The notes beneath the pieces are model-generated. The model saw only the letters and a list, made by a program, of their open reading frames with translations, ran no database searches and had not been told where the DNA came from. From assembly GCA_963709765.1 (NCBI GenBank), contig CAVPXL010000001.1, forward strand, positions 434,001 to 498,000: DNA of 64,000 nucleotides, in the 5' to 3' direction. Made by a program: the position numbers and the translations under genes. Source of the DNA: Roseitranquillus sp963709765. GTDB lineage: Bacteria > Pseudomonadota > Alphaproteobacteria > Rhodobacterales > Rhodobacteraceae. Below, piece by piece: positions 25,604-35,954 of this stretch (the first letter of the stretch is position 1; each line of letters begins with the position of its first letter).

Positions 25604-28004
25604 CTAGAACGGGACGTCGTTGCCCGCAGCATCAGCCGCGATGACGAAGCGCGCGACGACCTTTTTCGCGCCGGCCTTGTCAAAGAGGATATCGAGCTTG
25701 TCGCCCTCGATCCCGGTCACCGCCCCGTAGCCGAACTTCTGATGGAAGACGCGATCGCCCGCCGCGAAGGCGGAACTCGCCTCGAGATCGATGACCATGT
25801 GTCGCGTCTCGCGCGGTTGGGACAGGCCACGATCGGAACTGCGCGCCTGAAGGCGCTTCCAGCCCGGCGAGTTGTAGACATTGGCGCGGCTCGCCTTCTC
25901 GTGCAGGTCGGATCCCTGCGCGGCCACGATTGCCGGTGACGCGCTGGCCGCCATCCCGGCCGCCCCGTAGCCCCCCCCGTAAAGACCGGGCGGCGTGAGC
26001 ACCTCCACATGCGCCTCGGGCAGCTCGTCGATGAATCGCGAGGGCAATGCCGATTGCCACTGGCCATAGACACGCCGGTTCGCCGCGAAGCTGATGGTGG
26101 CCAGCTCCCGCGCCCGCGTGATGCCGACATAGGCCAGCCGTCGCTCCTCCTCGAGGCCCTTCAGACCGCTTTCGTCCATGCTGCGCTGGCTGGGGAACAG
26201 GCCGTCTTCCCAGCCGGGAAGAAACACCGCCGGAAACTCGAGACCCTTGGCCCCGTGCAGGGTCATGATGCTGACCCGCGGCTCGCCGGCATCGGAATCG
26301 TTGTCCATGATCAGCGCGACGTGCTCCAGGAACCCCTGAAGGTTCTCGAAGTTTTCCAGAGCCTTCACGAGTTCCTTGAGGTTCTCCAGCCGCCCCGGCG
26401 CCTCGGGCGTCTTGTCAGCCTGCCACATCGCCGTGTAGCCGGATTCGTCGAGGATGATCTCGGCCAGCTCGACGTGGCTCTGATCGCGCCGGTACGTGGC
26501 GGCATGCCAGCGCGAGACGCTGTCCAGCAGAAGGCGCAATTCGTTGGCGCCCTTGCCGCCCAGACCGCCGGTCTCCAGCATCATCCGAGCGCCTTCCACG
26601 AGGCTCACGCCATTGGTGCGCGCGGCCACCTGAATCTTCTGCTGCGCCTTCTCGCCAAGCCCGCGCTTGGGCGTGTTGACCACCCGCTCGAACGCCAGAT
26701 CGTCGTCGAGGCTGACGGCAAGGCGGAAATAGGCCATCGCGTCGCGGATCTCGAGCCGCTCGTAGAATCGCGGGCCGCCGATCACCCGGTAGGGCAGGCC
26801 GATCGTCAGGAACCGGTCCTCGAAGGCGCGCATCTGATGCGAGGCGCGGACCAGAATCGCCATGTCGTCGAGGGCGAAGGGGCGCATCCCGCGGGTGCCC
26901 CTCGTCATCGAGTTCGATTTCCTCGCCGATCCAGCGCGCCTCTTCCTCGCCGTCCCAATGGCCGATCAGGCGGACCTTCTCCCCCTGCGGCAGGTCGGTC
27001 CAGAGCGTCTTGCCGAGGCGCCCCTCATTGGCGGAAATCACGCCCGATGCGGCGGCGAGGATGTGTGGCGTGGAGCGGTAGTTCTGCTCCAGCCGGATCA
27101 CCTTGGCACCGGGAAAATCCTTTTCGAACCGCAGGATGTTGCCCACCTCGGCGCCGCGCCAGCCGTAGATCGACTGGTCGTCGTCGCCGACGCAGCAGAT
27201 GTTGCGATGCCCCTGCGCCAGCAGCCGCAGCCAGAGATACTGCGCGACGTTGGTGTCCTGATACTCGTCGACGAGGATGTAGCGGAACCAGCGCTGATAT
27301 TGCGCCAGCACGTCGTCGTGGGTCTGGAAGATGGTCAGGACGTGCAGCAGCAGGTCACCGAAATCGACCGCGTTCAGCGTTCGCAGCCGCTCCTGATACT
27401 GCGCATAGAGCTCGATACCGCGATGGTTGTAGGCACCAGCCTCGCTTGTCGGGACCTTTTCGGGCGTCCAGGCGCGGTTCTTCCAGTTGTCGACATGGCC
27501 CGCGAGCTGCCGGGCCGGCCAGCGCTTCTCGTCGATGTTGGCAGCGACGATGAGCTGCTTGAGCAGGCGGATCTGGTCGTCGGTGTCGAGGATGGTGAAG
27601 TTCGGCTTCAGGCCGGCAAGCTCGGCATGGCGCCGCAGGATCTTCACGCACAGGGCGTGAAAGGTGCCCAGCCACGGCATCCCCTCGACCGTCTGACCCA
27701 GCAGACGCGCCACCCGTTCCTTCATCTCGCGGGCAGCCTTGTTGGTGAAGGTCACTGCCATGATCTCGTTCGGGCGCGCATGGCCCGCGTTCAGCAGATG
27801 CGCGATCCGCGTTGTCAGCGCCTTCGTCTTGCCCGTACCGGCGCCCGCCAGCATGAGTACGGGGCCCTCGAGCGACTCGACCGCCTCGCGCTGCGCGGGA
27901 TTGAGATCGTCGAGGTAAGGGGCGGGTCGCGCAGCCATCGCGCGCGCGGAAAGCGAAGCGCCTTCTGCCCGTTCGAACGCATCGCTTTCGTCGAAGCCAG
28001 TCAT
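25604..28004 (-). CDS. uvrD: UvrD/PcrA-type ATP-dependent DNA helicase (frame broken once)
   Basis: A superfamily 1A 3'-5' helicase of nucleotide excision and mismatch repair. Motif Q/I: LNPAQREAV and AGAGTGKT (residues 53-60). Motif II: VDEYQDTN. Motif III: GDDDQSIYGWRGA. Motif IV: LEQNYRS. Motif V: VSIMTLHGAKGLEFPAVF. Motif VI: AYVGITRAR. The C-terminal Tudor-like region is FGYGAVTGIEGDKLDILFD. The frames change near 26898-26901 in a run of four C on the plus strand (GGGG in the coding strand); removing one base restores EGTRGMRPFALDD. Corrected length is about 799 aa. It starts at ATG 28004. Confidence 0.95.
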
Positions 28005-28103
28005 GGGCGCCACTCTACCGACAGGTGATGCAGAGGGAAAGATCGGGTTCGCGGAATGTTCACGCCCGGAAGCGACGGCGTTAACCCTCCGTTTCGTTCG
28101 AGT

Positions 28104-28132
28104 TTGCGGCAAATTCGAGCTGCGACTATGGC
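28104..28132 (+). promoter_or_regulatory. candidate promoter of an orphan small RNA
   Basis: TTGCGG (28104-28109), a 17-bp spacer and TATGGC (28127-28132) on the plus strand, in the divergent gap between uvrD and the AhpD-like gene. It would start a transcript near 28139, just ahead of a strong terminator and well before the next gene. Confidence 0.4.
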
Positions 28133-28138
28133 TTTCCT

Positions 28139-28203
28139 TGCGTTTCAGAGGCTTCAAGGTCGCTGGTCCCTGGCCCTCCTGTCCTGTGGAGGGCCTTTTT
28201 TTC
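28139..28203 (+). ncRNA. candidate orphan small RNA of about 64 nt
   Basis: Downstream of the promoter-like boxes there is a small hairpin CCTTG...CAAGG (about 28136-28159). It is followed by an intrinsic terminator with the 8-bp stem GGCCCTCC/GGAGGGCC (28172-28195) and about seven T. No open frame uses this terminator: uvrD reads away from it and the next gene begins at 28349. I know no family for it. The loop between the stem arms is TGTCCTGT. Confidence 0.5.
28172..28203 (+). terminator. intrinsic terminator with no upstream gene
   Basis: Perfect 8-bp GC stem (28172-28179 with 28188-28195), 8-nt loop and a T-run from 28196. It is strongly oriented to the plus strand. Confidence 0.8.
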
Positions 28204-28348
28204 TTCTGCGACGGCCGCGCACCTGCGACGCATTCACGGTGCCCAATGCGGGCAGCGGACGTGCCTCGATATTGACTTCGCCGCCGCCCCGGATCAGGCG
28301 AAAGGAACGGCGGCATCACGACGCGTTCACGCACACGGAGACAAATGC

Positions 28349-28687
28349 ATGGACTGGAACGACTTTCTGGCGGACACAAACCGACAGCTCGCAGCCTTGC
28401 GAAAAGAGATGCCGGGCTCGGCCAAGGGGTTCGGCGAGCTGGCCAAGTCGGCCGCCGCGCCTGGCGAGCTCGATGCCAAGTTCAAGGAACTGATCGCGCT
28501 TGCGATCGGCATCTCCAAACAATGCGACGCCTGCATCGGTTTTCACGTCAAGGCCGCGCGCCGGCTCGGCGCCACGCGCCAGGAGATCGCGGAGACAATC
28601 GCCATGTGCGTCTACATGGGCGGCGGTCCGCAACTGATGTACGGCGCCAAGGCGCTGGATGCCTTCGACCAGTTCGAATCAGGCTGA
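28349..28687 (+). CDS. carboxymuconolactone decarboxylase / AhpD-like protein
   Basis: A 112-aa member of the CMD family. The AhpD-type redox motif CDACIGFH carries CxxC and a nearby histidine, preceded by KFKELIALAIGISKQ and followed by ARRLGATRQEIAETIAMCVYM. Such proteins act as alkylhydroperoxidase partners or peroxide-reducing enzymes. The CxxC argues for a redox rather than a decarboxylase role. It stands alone upstream of a flavin dehydrogenase on the same strand; a functional link is not shown. Confidence 0.88.
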   Translation: MDWNDFLADTNRQLAALRKEMPGSAKGFGELAKSAAAPGELDAKFKELIALAIGISKQCDACIGFHVKAARRLGATRQEIAETIAMCVYMGGGPQLMYGAKALDAFDQFESG

Positions 28688-28771
28688 GGCGCGAACCGGC
28701 GCCGGCCCGTCGGCACCATATTGATCCGAGACCCCCTTTCCTCTGCCTTGACGGCGACACTGCGTGACCTG

Positions 28772-29908
28772 ATGGACCTTGACCTGCTCTACCCCTCGAT
28801 CTCGGATCTGCGCGCGCGCGCGCGGCGGCGCCTGCCGCGTTTCGTCTGGGATTATCTCGACAGCGCCACGGGCGACGAGACGGCCAAAAGCAGAAATACC
28901 GAAGCGCTGAACGCGATCACGCTCTGGCCGGCGATCCTGCGCGGGAACGTCGTACCCGACCTGACCACGCGACTGATGGGGCGAAGCTACCCGTTGCCGC
29001 TCGGAATCGCGCCGGTCGGCATGTCGGGGGTGATCTGGCCCGACGCCGAGCGCATCATCGCCCGGGAGGCGGCGCGTTTGGGGGTGCCCATGGGTCTCTC
29101 GACCGTGGCCGCCGAGACGCCGGAGACCGTTGGCCCCGTCGTGGGCGACCAGGGCTGGTTCCAGCTCTACTCGCCGGGCGATGCACCGATCCGACGCGAC
29201 ATGCTGGCCCGCGCCCGTGACTCGGGGTTTCACACGCTGGTCCTGACTGCCGACGTGCCCGTCGCGAGCCGGCGCGAGCGCCAGCGCCGGTCGCGTCTGA
29301 CCAATCCGATGACGCTGCACCCGACCATCGTGGCGCAGGCGGCCATGCGACCCGCCTGGGCGCTCGGGATCGTCCGTCATGGCATCCCGCGCCTCAAGAC
29401 GCTCGACAAATACGCGCAGGTCAGCTCGAACCTGCCGGCGACCGCCCATGTGGGCTATCTTCTGCGCTGCGCCCCCGACTGGGACTACGTGGCGGCACTG
29501 CGGGAGGAATGGGGCGGATCGCTCGTGGTCAAGGGCGTGCTCGACGGACGTGACGCGACGCGGTTGAAGGCGGCGGGCGTGGACGCGGTCTGGGTGTCGA
29601 ACCACGGCGGGCGGCAGTTCGATGCGGCCCCCGCGTCGATCGAGGCCCTGCCCGCGATCCGGCAGGCGGTGGGCGACGACTATCCGCTGATCTGGGACGG
29701 CGGCGTGCGCTCGGGCACCGACGTGCTGCGCGGCATCGCCAGGGGCGCCGACTTCGTGATGCTGGGGCGCGCGGTGCAATACGGGGTCGCGGCGTTCGGC
29801 GCCGAGGGCGTGGCGCACGTCTTCCACATCCTGCGCGAGGGAATGATCGCCGACATGGGGCAGATGGGGATCGCGCGCCCCGAAGAGGCGCGCGACAGGA
29901 TCGTCTGA
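28772..29908 (+). CDS. lldD: FMN-dependent alpha-hydroxy acid dehydrogenase (L-lactate dehydrogenase-like)
   Basis: A TIM-barrel flavoprotein oxidising L-lactate or a related 2-hydroxy acid. Family blocks: FVWDYLDSATGDE, LPLGIAPVGMSGVIWPD, WFQLYSPGD, the flavin-contacting lysine in LVVKGVL, the active-site histidine and arginine in VSNHGGRQFD, and the C-terminal phosphate loop WDGGVRSGTDV with LGRAVQYG. I start at ATG 28772 (MDLDLLYPSISDLR); an upstream TTG at 28721 adds residues outside the family. Length is 378 aa. The exact substrate cannot be told from sequence. Confidence 0.88.
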   Translation: MDLDLLYPSISDLRARARRRLPRFVWDYLDSATGDETAKSRNTEALNAITLWPAILRGNVVPDLTTRLMGRSYPLPLGIAPVGMSGVIWPDAERIIAREAARLGVPMGLSTVAAETPETVGPVVGDQGWFQLYSPGDAPIRRDMLARARDSGFHTLVLTADVPVASRRERQRRSRLTNPMTLHPTIVAQAAMRPAWALGIVRHGIPRLKTLDKYAQVSSNLPATAHVGYLLRCAPDWDYVAALREEWGGSLVVKGVLDGRDATRLKAAGVDAVWVSNHGGRQFDAAPASIEALPAIRQAVGDDYPLIWDGGVRSGTDVLRGIARGADFVMLGRAVQYGVAAFGAEGVAHVFHILREGMIADMGQMGIARPEEARDRIV

Positions 29909-29945
29909 CCGGACTTAGTTGCCGACCGCACTGTCGTCTTCGGTC

Positions 29946-30404
29946 TCATCCGACTCCGAACTCCGAGTTCGAATCCGAATCCGACGCAGCCTCGTCGCCC
30001 ATCGAGGAATCGTCACCAGCCGACATGCTGTCGGACATGGCGGTATATTCTTCCTCGTTGAGGTTGCCGTCGGCGTCCGCGTCGTATTTGCGGAACTCGG
30101 CCCCGGCCATTTCCTCGCCCGAGACGTCGCCGCTTGCATCCGCGTCGACATCGGCAAAGGCATCGTCTCCGCCTGCCTCGGCGGAGTAGGCACCGTATTC
30201 TTCCTCGGACAGTGAGCCGCTGGCATCGGCGTCGTAGCTCATCCAGCCGGCATCGGTGGCGGTGGCGCTATGGGACGTCCACTCTTCTTCGCTCACCATC
30301 ATGTCGCCGTCGGTGTCGATGTCGCTCATCATGGCCTGCGCGGCCGCGATTCCGGTGCTCAGGGCGAGCGCCGAAACGCTCAGTGTCAGGATCTTGCTCA
30401 TCAT
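29946..30404 (-). CDS. secreted EF-hand calcium-binding protein
   Basis: A signal peptide (residues 1-24, ending TGIAAAQA) is followed by four EF-hand loops of the DxDxDG type: DIDTDGDMMVSEEEW, YDADASGSLSEEEY, DVDADASGDVSGEEM and YDADADGNLNEEEY. The C-terminus is Ser/Asp-rich. GGAGG lies 8 bp before the ATG at 30404. As read, it stops at 29946 after about 152 aa. One extra base at 29959-29960 would instead extend the acidic tail to TAA 29915-29917, and I think that is likely given the other indels. Probable periplasmic calcium binding; the partner is unknown. Confidence 0.82.
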   Translation of the reverse strand: MMSKILTLSVSALALSTGIAAAQAMMSDIDTDGDMMVSEEEWTSHSATATDAGWMSYDADASGSLSEEEYGAYSAEAGGDDAFADVDADASGDVSGEEMAGAEFRKYDADADGNLNEEEYTAMSDSMSAGDDSSMGDEAASDSDSNSEFGVG

Positions 30405-30575
30405 GGGTTCTTCCTCCCAGGGTTTAGCCGTTCTGGCAGGCTGAGAATGCGCGGCCCGCGATACGGTTCCCGGCCTCAGCGGAGAATGGCCGGCGCCGCA
30501 GCCGCGAACCGGCGCTTTACTGCGCGGAGCCTTCGCCCTACCAAGATGCTGCACCTGCAAAGGAAAGGGGGCGGC

Positions 30576-33500
30576 ATGACCGATTTCGCCAAGATCCTGA
30601 TCGCCAACCGCGGCGAGATCGCGATCCGCGTCATGCGGGCGGCCAACGAGATGGGCAAGCGCACCGTCGCGATCTACGCCGAGGAGGACAAGCTTTCGCT
30701 CCACCGGTTCAAGGCGGACGAGGCCTACCTGGTCGGCGAGGGGCTCGGGCCGGTGGCCGCCTACCTCTCGATTCCCGAGATCATCCGCGTGGCGAAGAAG
30801 TCGGGCGCCGACGCCATCCATCCGGGCTATGGCCTGCTGTCGGAGAATCCGGATCTGGTCGACGCCTGCGCCGCCGCGGGCATCGCCTTCATCGGGCCGA
30901 AGGCGGAAACGATGCGCCAGCTCGGCGACAAGGCCTCCGCCCGGCAGGTTGCCATCGAAGCCGGCGTGCCGGTCATCCCGGCGACCGAGGTTCTGGGCGA
31001 AGACATGGACCGCATACGCGCCCAGGCCGAGGAGGTCGGCTATCCGCTGATGCTCAAGGCGTCATGGGGCGGCGGCGGCCGCGGCATGCGCCCGATCGCC
31101 GGTCCTGACGAACTGGAGGCGAAGGTCCGCGAGGGCCGGCGCGAGGCCGAGTCCGCGTTCGGCAACGGGGAGGGCTACCTCGAGAAGATGATCGAGCGCG
31201 CCCGTCACGTGGAGGTGCAGATCCTCGGCGACAGCCACGGCAACATCTACCACCTGTGGGAGCGCGACTGCTCGGTCCAGCGGCGCAACCAGAAGGTCGT
31301 GGAGCGCGCGCCCGCCCCCTACCTCTCCGACGCGCAGCGCGAGGAGCTGTGCAACCTCGGTCGCCGCATCGCCGAGGCGGTGGGCTACGAATGCGCCGGC
31401 ACGATCGAGTTCCTGCAGGACATGGCCGACGGCCAGTTCTACTTCATCGAGGTCAATCCGCGCATTCAGGTCGAGCACACCGTCACCGAAGAGGTGACCG
31501 GCATCGACATCGTGCGCGCCCAGATCCTGATCGCAGAGGGCAAGTCGCTGACCGAGGCCACCGGCGTCGCGAGCCAGTACGACGTCCGCCTCACCGGCCA
31601 CGCCATCCAGTGCCGGATCACGACCGAAGATCCGACCAACAACTTCATCCCCGATTACGGCCGCATCACCGCTTATCGCGGCGCGACGGGCATGGGCATC
31701 CGGCTCGACGGCGGCACCGCCTATTCGGGGGCCGTGATCACGCGCTACTACGACTCGCTGCTCGAGAAGGTCACCGCCTGGGCGCCGACGCCGGAGGCCG
31801 CCATCGCCCGCATGGACAGGGCGCTCCGCGAGTTCCGAATCCGTGGCGTCAGCACCAATATCGCGTTCGTGGAAAACCTGCTGAAGCATCCGGTGTTCCT
31901 GTCGAACCAGTACCATACAAAGTTCATCGACGAGACGCCGGACCTCTTCGACTTCAAGCCACGCCGCGACAGGGCGACGAAGATCCTGACCTACATCGCG
32001 GACATCACCGTCAACGGTCACCCCGAGACGCAGGGCCGCCCCAGGCCGCCAGCCGAGGCGCGCGAGCCGAAACCGCCTCGGCTACGCGCCGAACCCGCGC
32101 CGGGGACGAAGCAGATCCTCGACGAGCGCGGTCCGCAGGGCCTGGCCGACTGGATGGCGGCGCAGGACCGTCTGCTGGTCACCGATACCGCCATGCGCGA
32201 CGGGCACCAGTCGTTACTTGCCACCCGGATGCGCTCGATCGACATGATCCGCGTGGCGCCGGCCTATTCCGCCAACCTGTCGCAGCTCTTTTCCGTAGAA
32301 TGCTGGGGGGGCGCGACGTTCGACGTGGCCTACCGCTTCCTGCAGGAATGCCCGTGGCAGCGCCTGCGCGACCTGCGCGCGGCCATGCCGAACCTGATGA
32401 CGCAGATGCTGCTGCGCGCCTCGAACGGAGTCGGCTACACGAACTATCCCGACAATGTCGTCGTGAGGTTCGTCGAACAGGCCGCCGAGACCGGTATCGA
32501 CGTCTTCCGCGTCTTCGATTCGCTGAACTGGGTCGAGAACATGCGCGTCGCAATGGACGCGGTGATCGAGAGCGGCCGCGTCTGCGAAGGCACGATCTGC
32601 TACACCGGCGACATCTCCGACCCGGACCGCGCCAAGTACGACCTCAAGTATTACGTGGCCATGGGGCGCGACCTGCGCGAGGCGGGCGCCCACGTCCTCG
32701 GCCTCAAGGACATGGCGGGGCTGCTGAAACCCACAGCCGCCGGTGCGCTGGTCCGCGCGCTCAAGGAAGAGGTCGGTCTGCCGATCCACTTCCATACGCA
32801 CGACACCAGCGGCGCGGCCATCGCGTCGGTGCTGGCCGCCGCCGAAGCCGGGGTCGACGCGGTCGACGCGGCGATGGACGCGCTCTCGGGCAACACGTCG
32901 CAGCCCACGCTGGGCAGCCTCGTCGAGGCGCTGCATCGCCAGCCCCGCGAAACCGGCCTCGACATCGGCGCGATCCGCGAGATCTCGAACTATTGGGAAG
33001 CCGTGCGCGCGCACTACGCCGCGTTCGAATCCGGCATGCAGGCGCCGGCCTCGGAGGTCTACCTCCACGAGATGCCGGGCGGCCAGTTCACCAACCTCAA
33101 GGCACAGGCGCGCTCGATGGGGCTGGAAGACCGCTGGCACGAGGTCGCCGAAACCTATGCCGACGTGAACCGCATGTTCGGCGATATCGTGAAGGTCACG
33201 CCGTCATCCAAGGTGGTGGGCGACATGGCGCTGATGATGGTGAGCCAGGGGCTGACCCGCGCCGAGGTCGAGAATCCCGAGACCGATGTGTCCTTCCCCG
33301 ACAGCGTCATCGACATGATGCGCGGCAATCTCGGCCAGCCTCCGGGGGGCTTTCCTGCCGCGCTTCGCGACAAGGTGCTCAAGGGCGAGACGCCTCTCAC
33401 CGACCGGCCCGGCAAGCACCTGCGCCCGTCGACATCGAGGCCACGCGCGGGACGCTCGAAGCCGAGCTCGAGCAGGAGATCGACGACGAGGACCTCAACG

Positions 33501-34012
33501 GATACCTGATGTACCCCAAGGTCTTTACCGACTACGCGAGACGTCACGAGATCTACGGTCCGGTCCGCACGCTGCCCACCCGCACCTATTTCTACGGCAT
33601 GGAGCCTGGCGAGCAGATCAGCGTCGAGATCGATCCCGGCAAGACGCTCGAGATCCGCCTGCAGGCCGTCGGGGAGACCAGCGACGTCGGCGAGGCCAAG
33701 GTGTTCTTCGAGCTCAACGGCCAGCCCCGCGTGACCCGCGTGGCCGACCGCAAGGCCGCCGCGGCCGGTGCCATTCGGCCCAAGGCGGACCCGGCCGACG
33801 ACAACCATGTGGGCGCGCCGATGCCCGGCGTGGTGGCGTCGGTCGCCGTGCGTCAGGGCGCGGCCGTCAAGCAGGGGGACCTGTTGCTGACGATCGAGGC
33901 GATGAAGATGGAGACCGGTCTGCACGCCGAGCGAGACGGCGTCGTGGCGGCGGTCCACGTCATGCCCGGCGCGCAGATCGACGCCAAGGACCTGTTGGTG
34001 GAGCTCGAATGA
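30576..34012 (+). CDS. pyc: pyruvate carboxylase (frame broken once)
   Basis: Pyruvate carboxylase makes oxaloacetate from pyruvate, bicarbonate and ATP. Domains in order: biotin carboxylase (ILIANRGEIAIRVMRA at the start, SWGGGGRGMR, IEFLQDMADGQFYFIEVNPR). Then the carboxyltransferase (TDTAMRDGHQSLLATRMR, LKDMAGLLKP, HFHTHDTSG), and last the biotin carrier with the biotinyl lysine in EAMKMETG. The frame changes near 33422; here one base is missing (CTGG read as CTG), and repair gives GKHLAPVDIEATRG. Corrected length is about 1145 aa, standard for the family. It is divergent from the EF-hand gene. Confidence 0.96.
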
Positions 34013-34016
34013 GGGG

Positions 34017-34590
34017 TCAATCGGCGCGGCGGAGAAAGTCCCCGGTCCGCGCCAACATCCGCCCGTAGCTGCCGATCGCGACGTGCCCGCCTTCAGGCAG
34101 GATTCGGATCTCGGCAATGGGGATCAGGGGCGTGACGACGCGGGCGATATCGGCGGTGCCGTACAGCTCGTCCTCGACCGAGATCACGGAGGCCGGATTG
34201 CCACTTGGTCCGGCGGCTCTGCCGCCTGGGTCTCGCGTCAGTCATTCAGGATACCGAGACGGCGGCGGCGTATGGGCTGAATCTGCGTCAGGATCTCCCG
34301 CGCGCGACTGTTCGTCCGGTGAGGCAGCGTCGGACGGGTCGGGGTCGGTGGCCGGCAGCGTGCGGACGAGACATCGTCGCGCCAGATGCAAGAGCCCGGA
34401 ACCGAGCGCATCCGACCCCAGGGCGGCAGGCGCCATCCGTTCCTGCCACGTCGACCGCGGAGCCATCCGCGGCGCTCCTGCGTCGCAACCTCGCGACGGA
34501 CGCAGAGCCCGGCCACAACGCCGTCGCCTGCGCCGAGAGCGGCGAGCCCGAACAGAACCTTCCGCCGTGACGTCGTGAGCTTTTCTCCGG
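34017..34590 (-). pseudogene. remnant of an alpha/beta hydrolase gene
   Basis: The 3' part reads SVISVEDELYGTADIAR and LPEGGHVAIGSYGRML before the TGA at 34017-34019, which is the C-terminal third of an alpha/beta hydrolase with the catalytic histidine region. Further upstream one frame carries a twin-arginine-like N-terminus (SRRKVLFGLAALGAG) near 34560-34580, but without a start codon. The middle is short and switches frame. About 570 bp is too little for a complete 280-aa enzyme. I read it as a decayed gene, lying convergent to pyc. Confidence 0.5.
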
Positions 34591-34715
34591 CCGATTCGCG
34601 AATGCTGCCGCGAACCGGCTTGCGCGCCGTGATCCCAATCATCGCCCGCCTCGGAGGCGGACCCGGAAACGGGGCCGCCGCGTTGCCAAGGTTCAGACCT
34701 GCGCAGAGGCCACTG

Positions 34716-35465
34716 ATGCTCGATCTTCTTGCCGACCCCTCCGTCTGGGCGTCGTTCCTGACTCTCACGATCCTCGAGATCGTGCTGGGCGTGGACAACG
34801 TCATCTTCATCTCCATCGCCGCCGCGCGCCTGCCCGAGGAACAGCGCGCGCGTGCGCGTGTTCTGGGGCTGAGCGGGGCTCTCGTCCTGCGCGTCCTTCT
34901 GCTCTTTTCGATCGCGTGGATCGTCGGCCTGTCGCAGCCCTTCGTGACCATCGCGGGCTTTGGCATATCGTGGCGCGACGTGATCCTCCTCGCCGGCGGA
35001 TTGTTCCTGATCTACAAGGCCGCGACGGAGATCTTCGACGAGGTCGAGGGCGGCATCGAGACCGGCGAGGAGCGGGTCGTCCATGCGGCCTTCACAAGCG
35101 TGATCGCGCAGATCATGGTGCTTGATCTCGTCTTTTCGCTCGACAGCGTCATCACGGCCGTGGGCATCGCCGACCATCTGGAAGTGATGATCGCCGCCGT
35201 CGTTATCGCCATCGGCGTGATGATGGTCGCGGCCGAGCCGATCGGCCAGTTCGTCGAGGCCCACCCGTCGACCAAGATGCTGGCGCTGGCCTTCCTCGTC
35301 ATGGTCGGCATGGCGCTGGTCGCCGACGGCTTTCACGCGCACGTGGAGCGCGGCTTCATCTATGCTGCGATGGTCTTTGCCGGGGCGGTCGAGAGCCTCA
35401 ACCTGTGGCGCCAGAAGCGACGCAGAGAGCCCGCCGTGGCAGACACCGCCTCGCATCCCCAATGA
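34716..35465 (+). CDS. TerC-family integral membrane protein
   Basis: A 249-aa polytopic protein with about seven membrane segments. The TerC-family acidic motifs are clear: LEIVLGVDNVIFISI near the N-terminus and VLDLVFSLDSVITAVG in the middle. GVDN and SLDS are thought to bind metal ions. Relatives export manganese or support metal handling during exoenzyme secretion, so a Mn2+ role is plausible. AGAGG lies 7 bp before the ATG. No operon partner is visible; tRNA-Gly follows 115 bp later. Confidence 0.88.
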   Translation: MLDLLADPSVWASFLTLTILEIVLGVDNVIFISIAAARLPEEQRARARVLGLSGALVLRVLLLFSIAWIVGLSQPFVTIAGFGISWRDVILLAGGLFLIYKAATEIFDEVEGGIETGEERVVHAAFTSVIAQIMVLDLVFSLDSVITAVGIADHLEVMIAAVVIAIGVMMVAAEPIGQFVEAHPSTKMLALAFLVMVGMALVADGFHAHVERGFIYAAMVFAGAVESLNLWRQKRRREPAVADTASHPQ

Positions 35466-35580
35466 CGCAAGGTCAGGACGAGTGCGGCGCCCCGACCCGA
35501 CATTTCCTCTTGCGGGCTCGCGCAGGCTCCACTAAATCCGCCCTCACCCGAGCGGCGGGAATTCCTGCCGCTCCGCCAGA

Positions 35581-35655
35581 GCGGGCGTAGCTCAGGGGTA
35601 GAGCATTACCTTGCCAAGGTAAGGGTCGTGAGTTCGAATCTCATCGCCCGCTCCA
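35581..35655 (+). tRNA. tRNA-Gly (GCC)
   Basis: Full cloverleaf. Acceptor GCGGGCG pairs with CGCCCGC, the D-arm is GCTC/GAGC, and the anticodon loop TTGCCAA carries GCC. The T-arm is GTGAG-TTCGAAT-CTCAT and CCA is encoded. Confidence 0.97.
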
Positions 35656-35900
35656 ATCTTTCGTTCGCTACAGTTGAGGACGGTTTCGAGCCGCAGGCCG
35701 ATCAGGTATCTTGATCGCCCCGATGCGCGTGGATCACGAATGCGCGTCATCTGCGGTGCGCCCTGCCCTGATCATCCACATCCGTCTCAGCCGAACCGAA
35801 CGGTTGCCGCGTCAGGCGGGATCCAGAGAGAAATCACACGCAAGACCTGCGGGATCTACGCGGCGCCCCGGGCGTCTCTCGCCGCCATCCTTTACGCTGC

Positions 35901-35929
35901 TTGGAACTGGCACAGTCGACCCCTATAAG
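35901..35929 (+). promoter_or_regulatory. promoter of hisB
   Basis: TTGGAA (35901-35906), exactly 17 bp, then TATAAG (35924-35929). Transcription would start near 35937, leaving a leader of about 18 nt with GGAGG before the hisB ATG. There is no room for a his-type attenuator. Confidence 0.6.
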
Positions 35930-35954
35930 GCGCGAACGTCAGACCGGAGGACAC

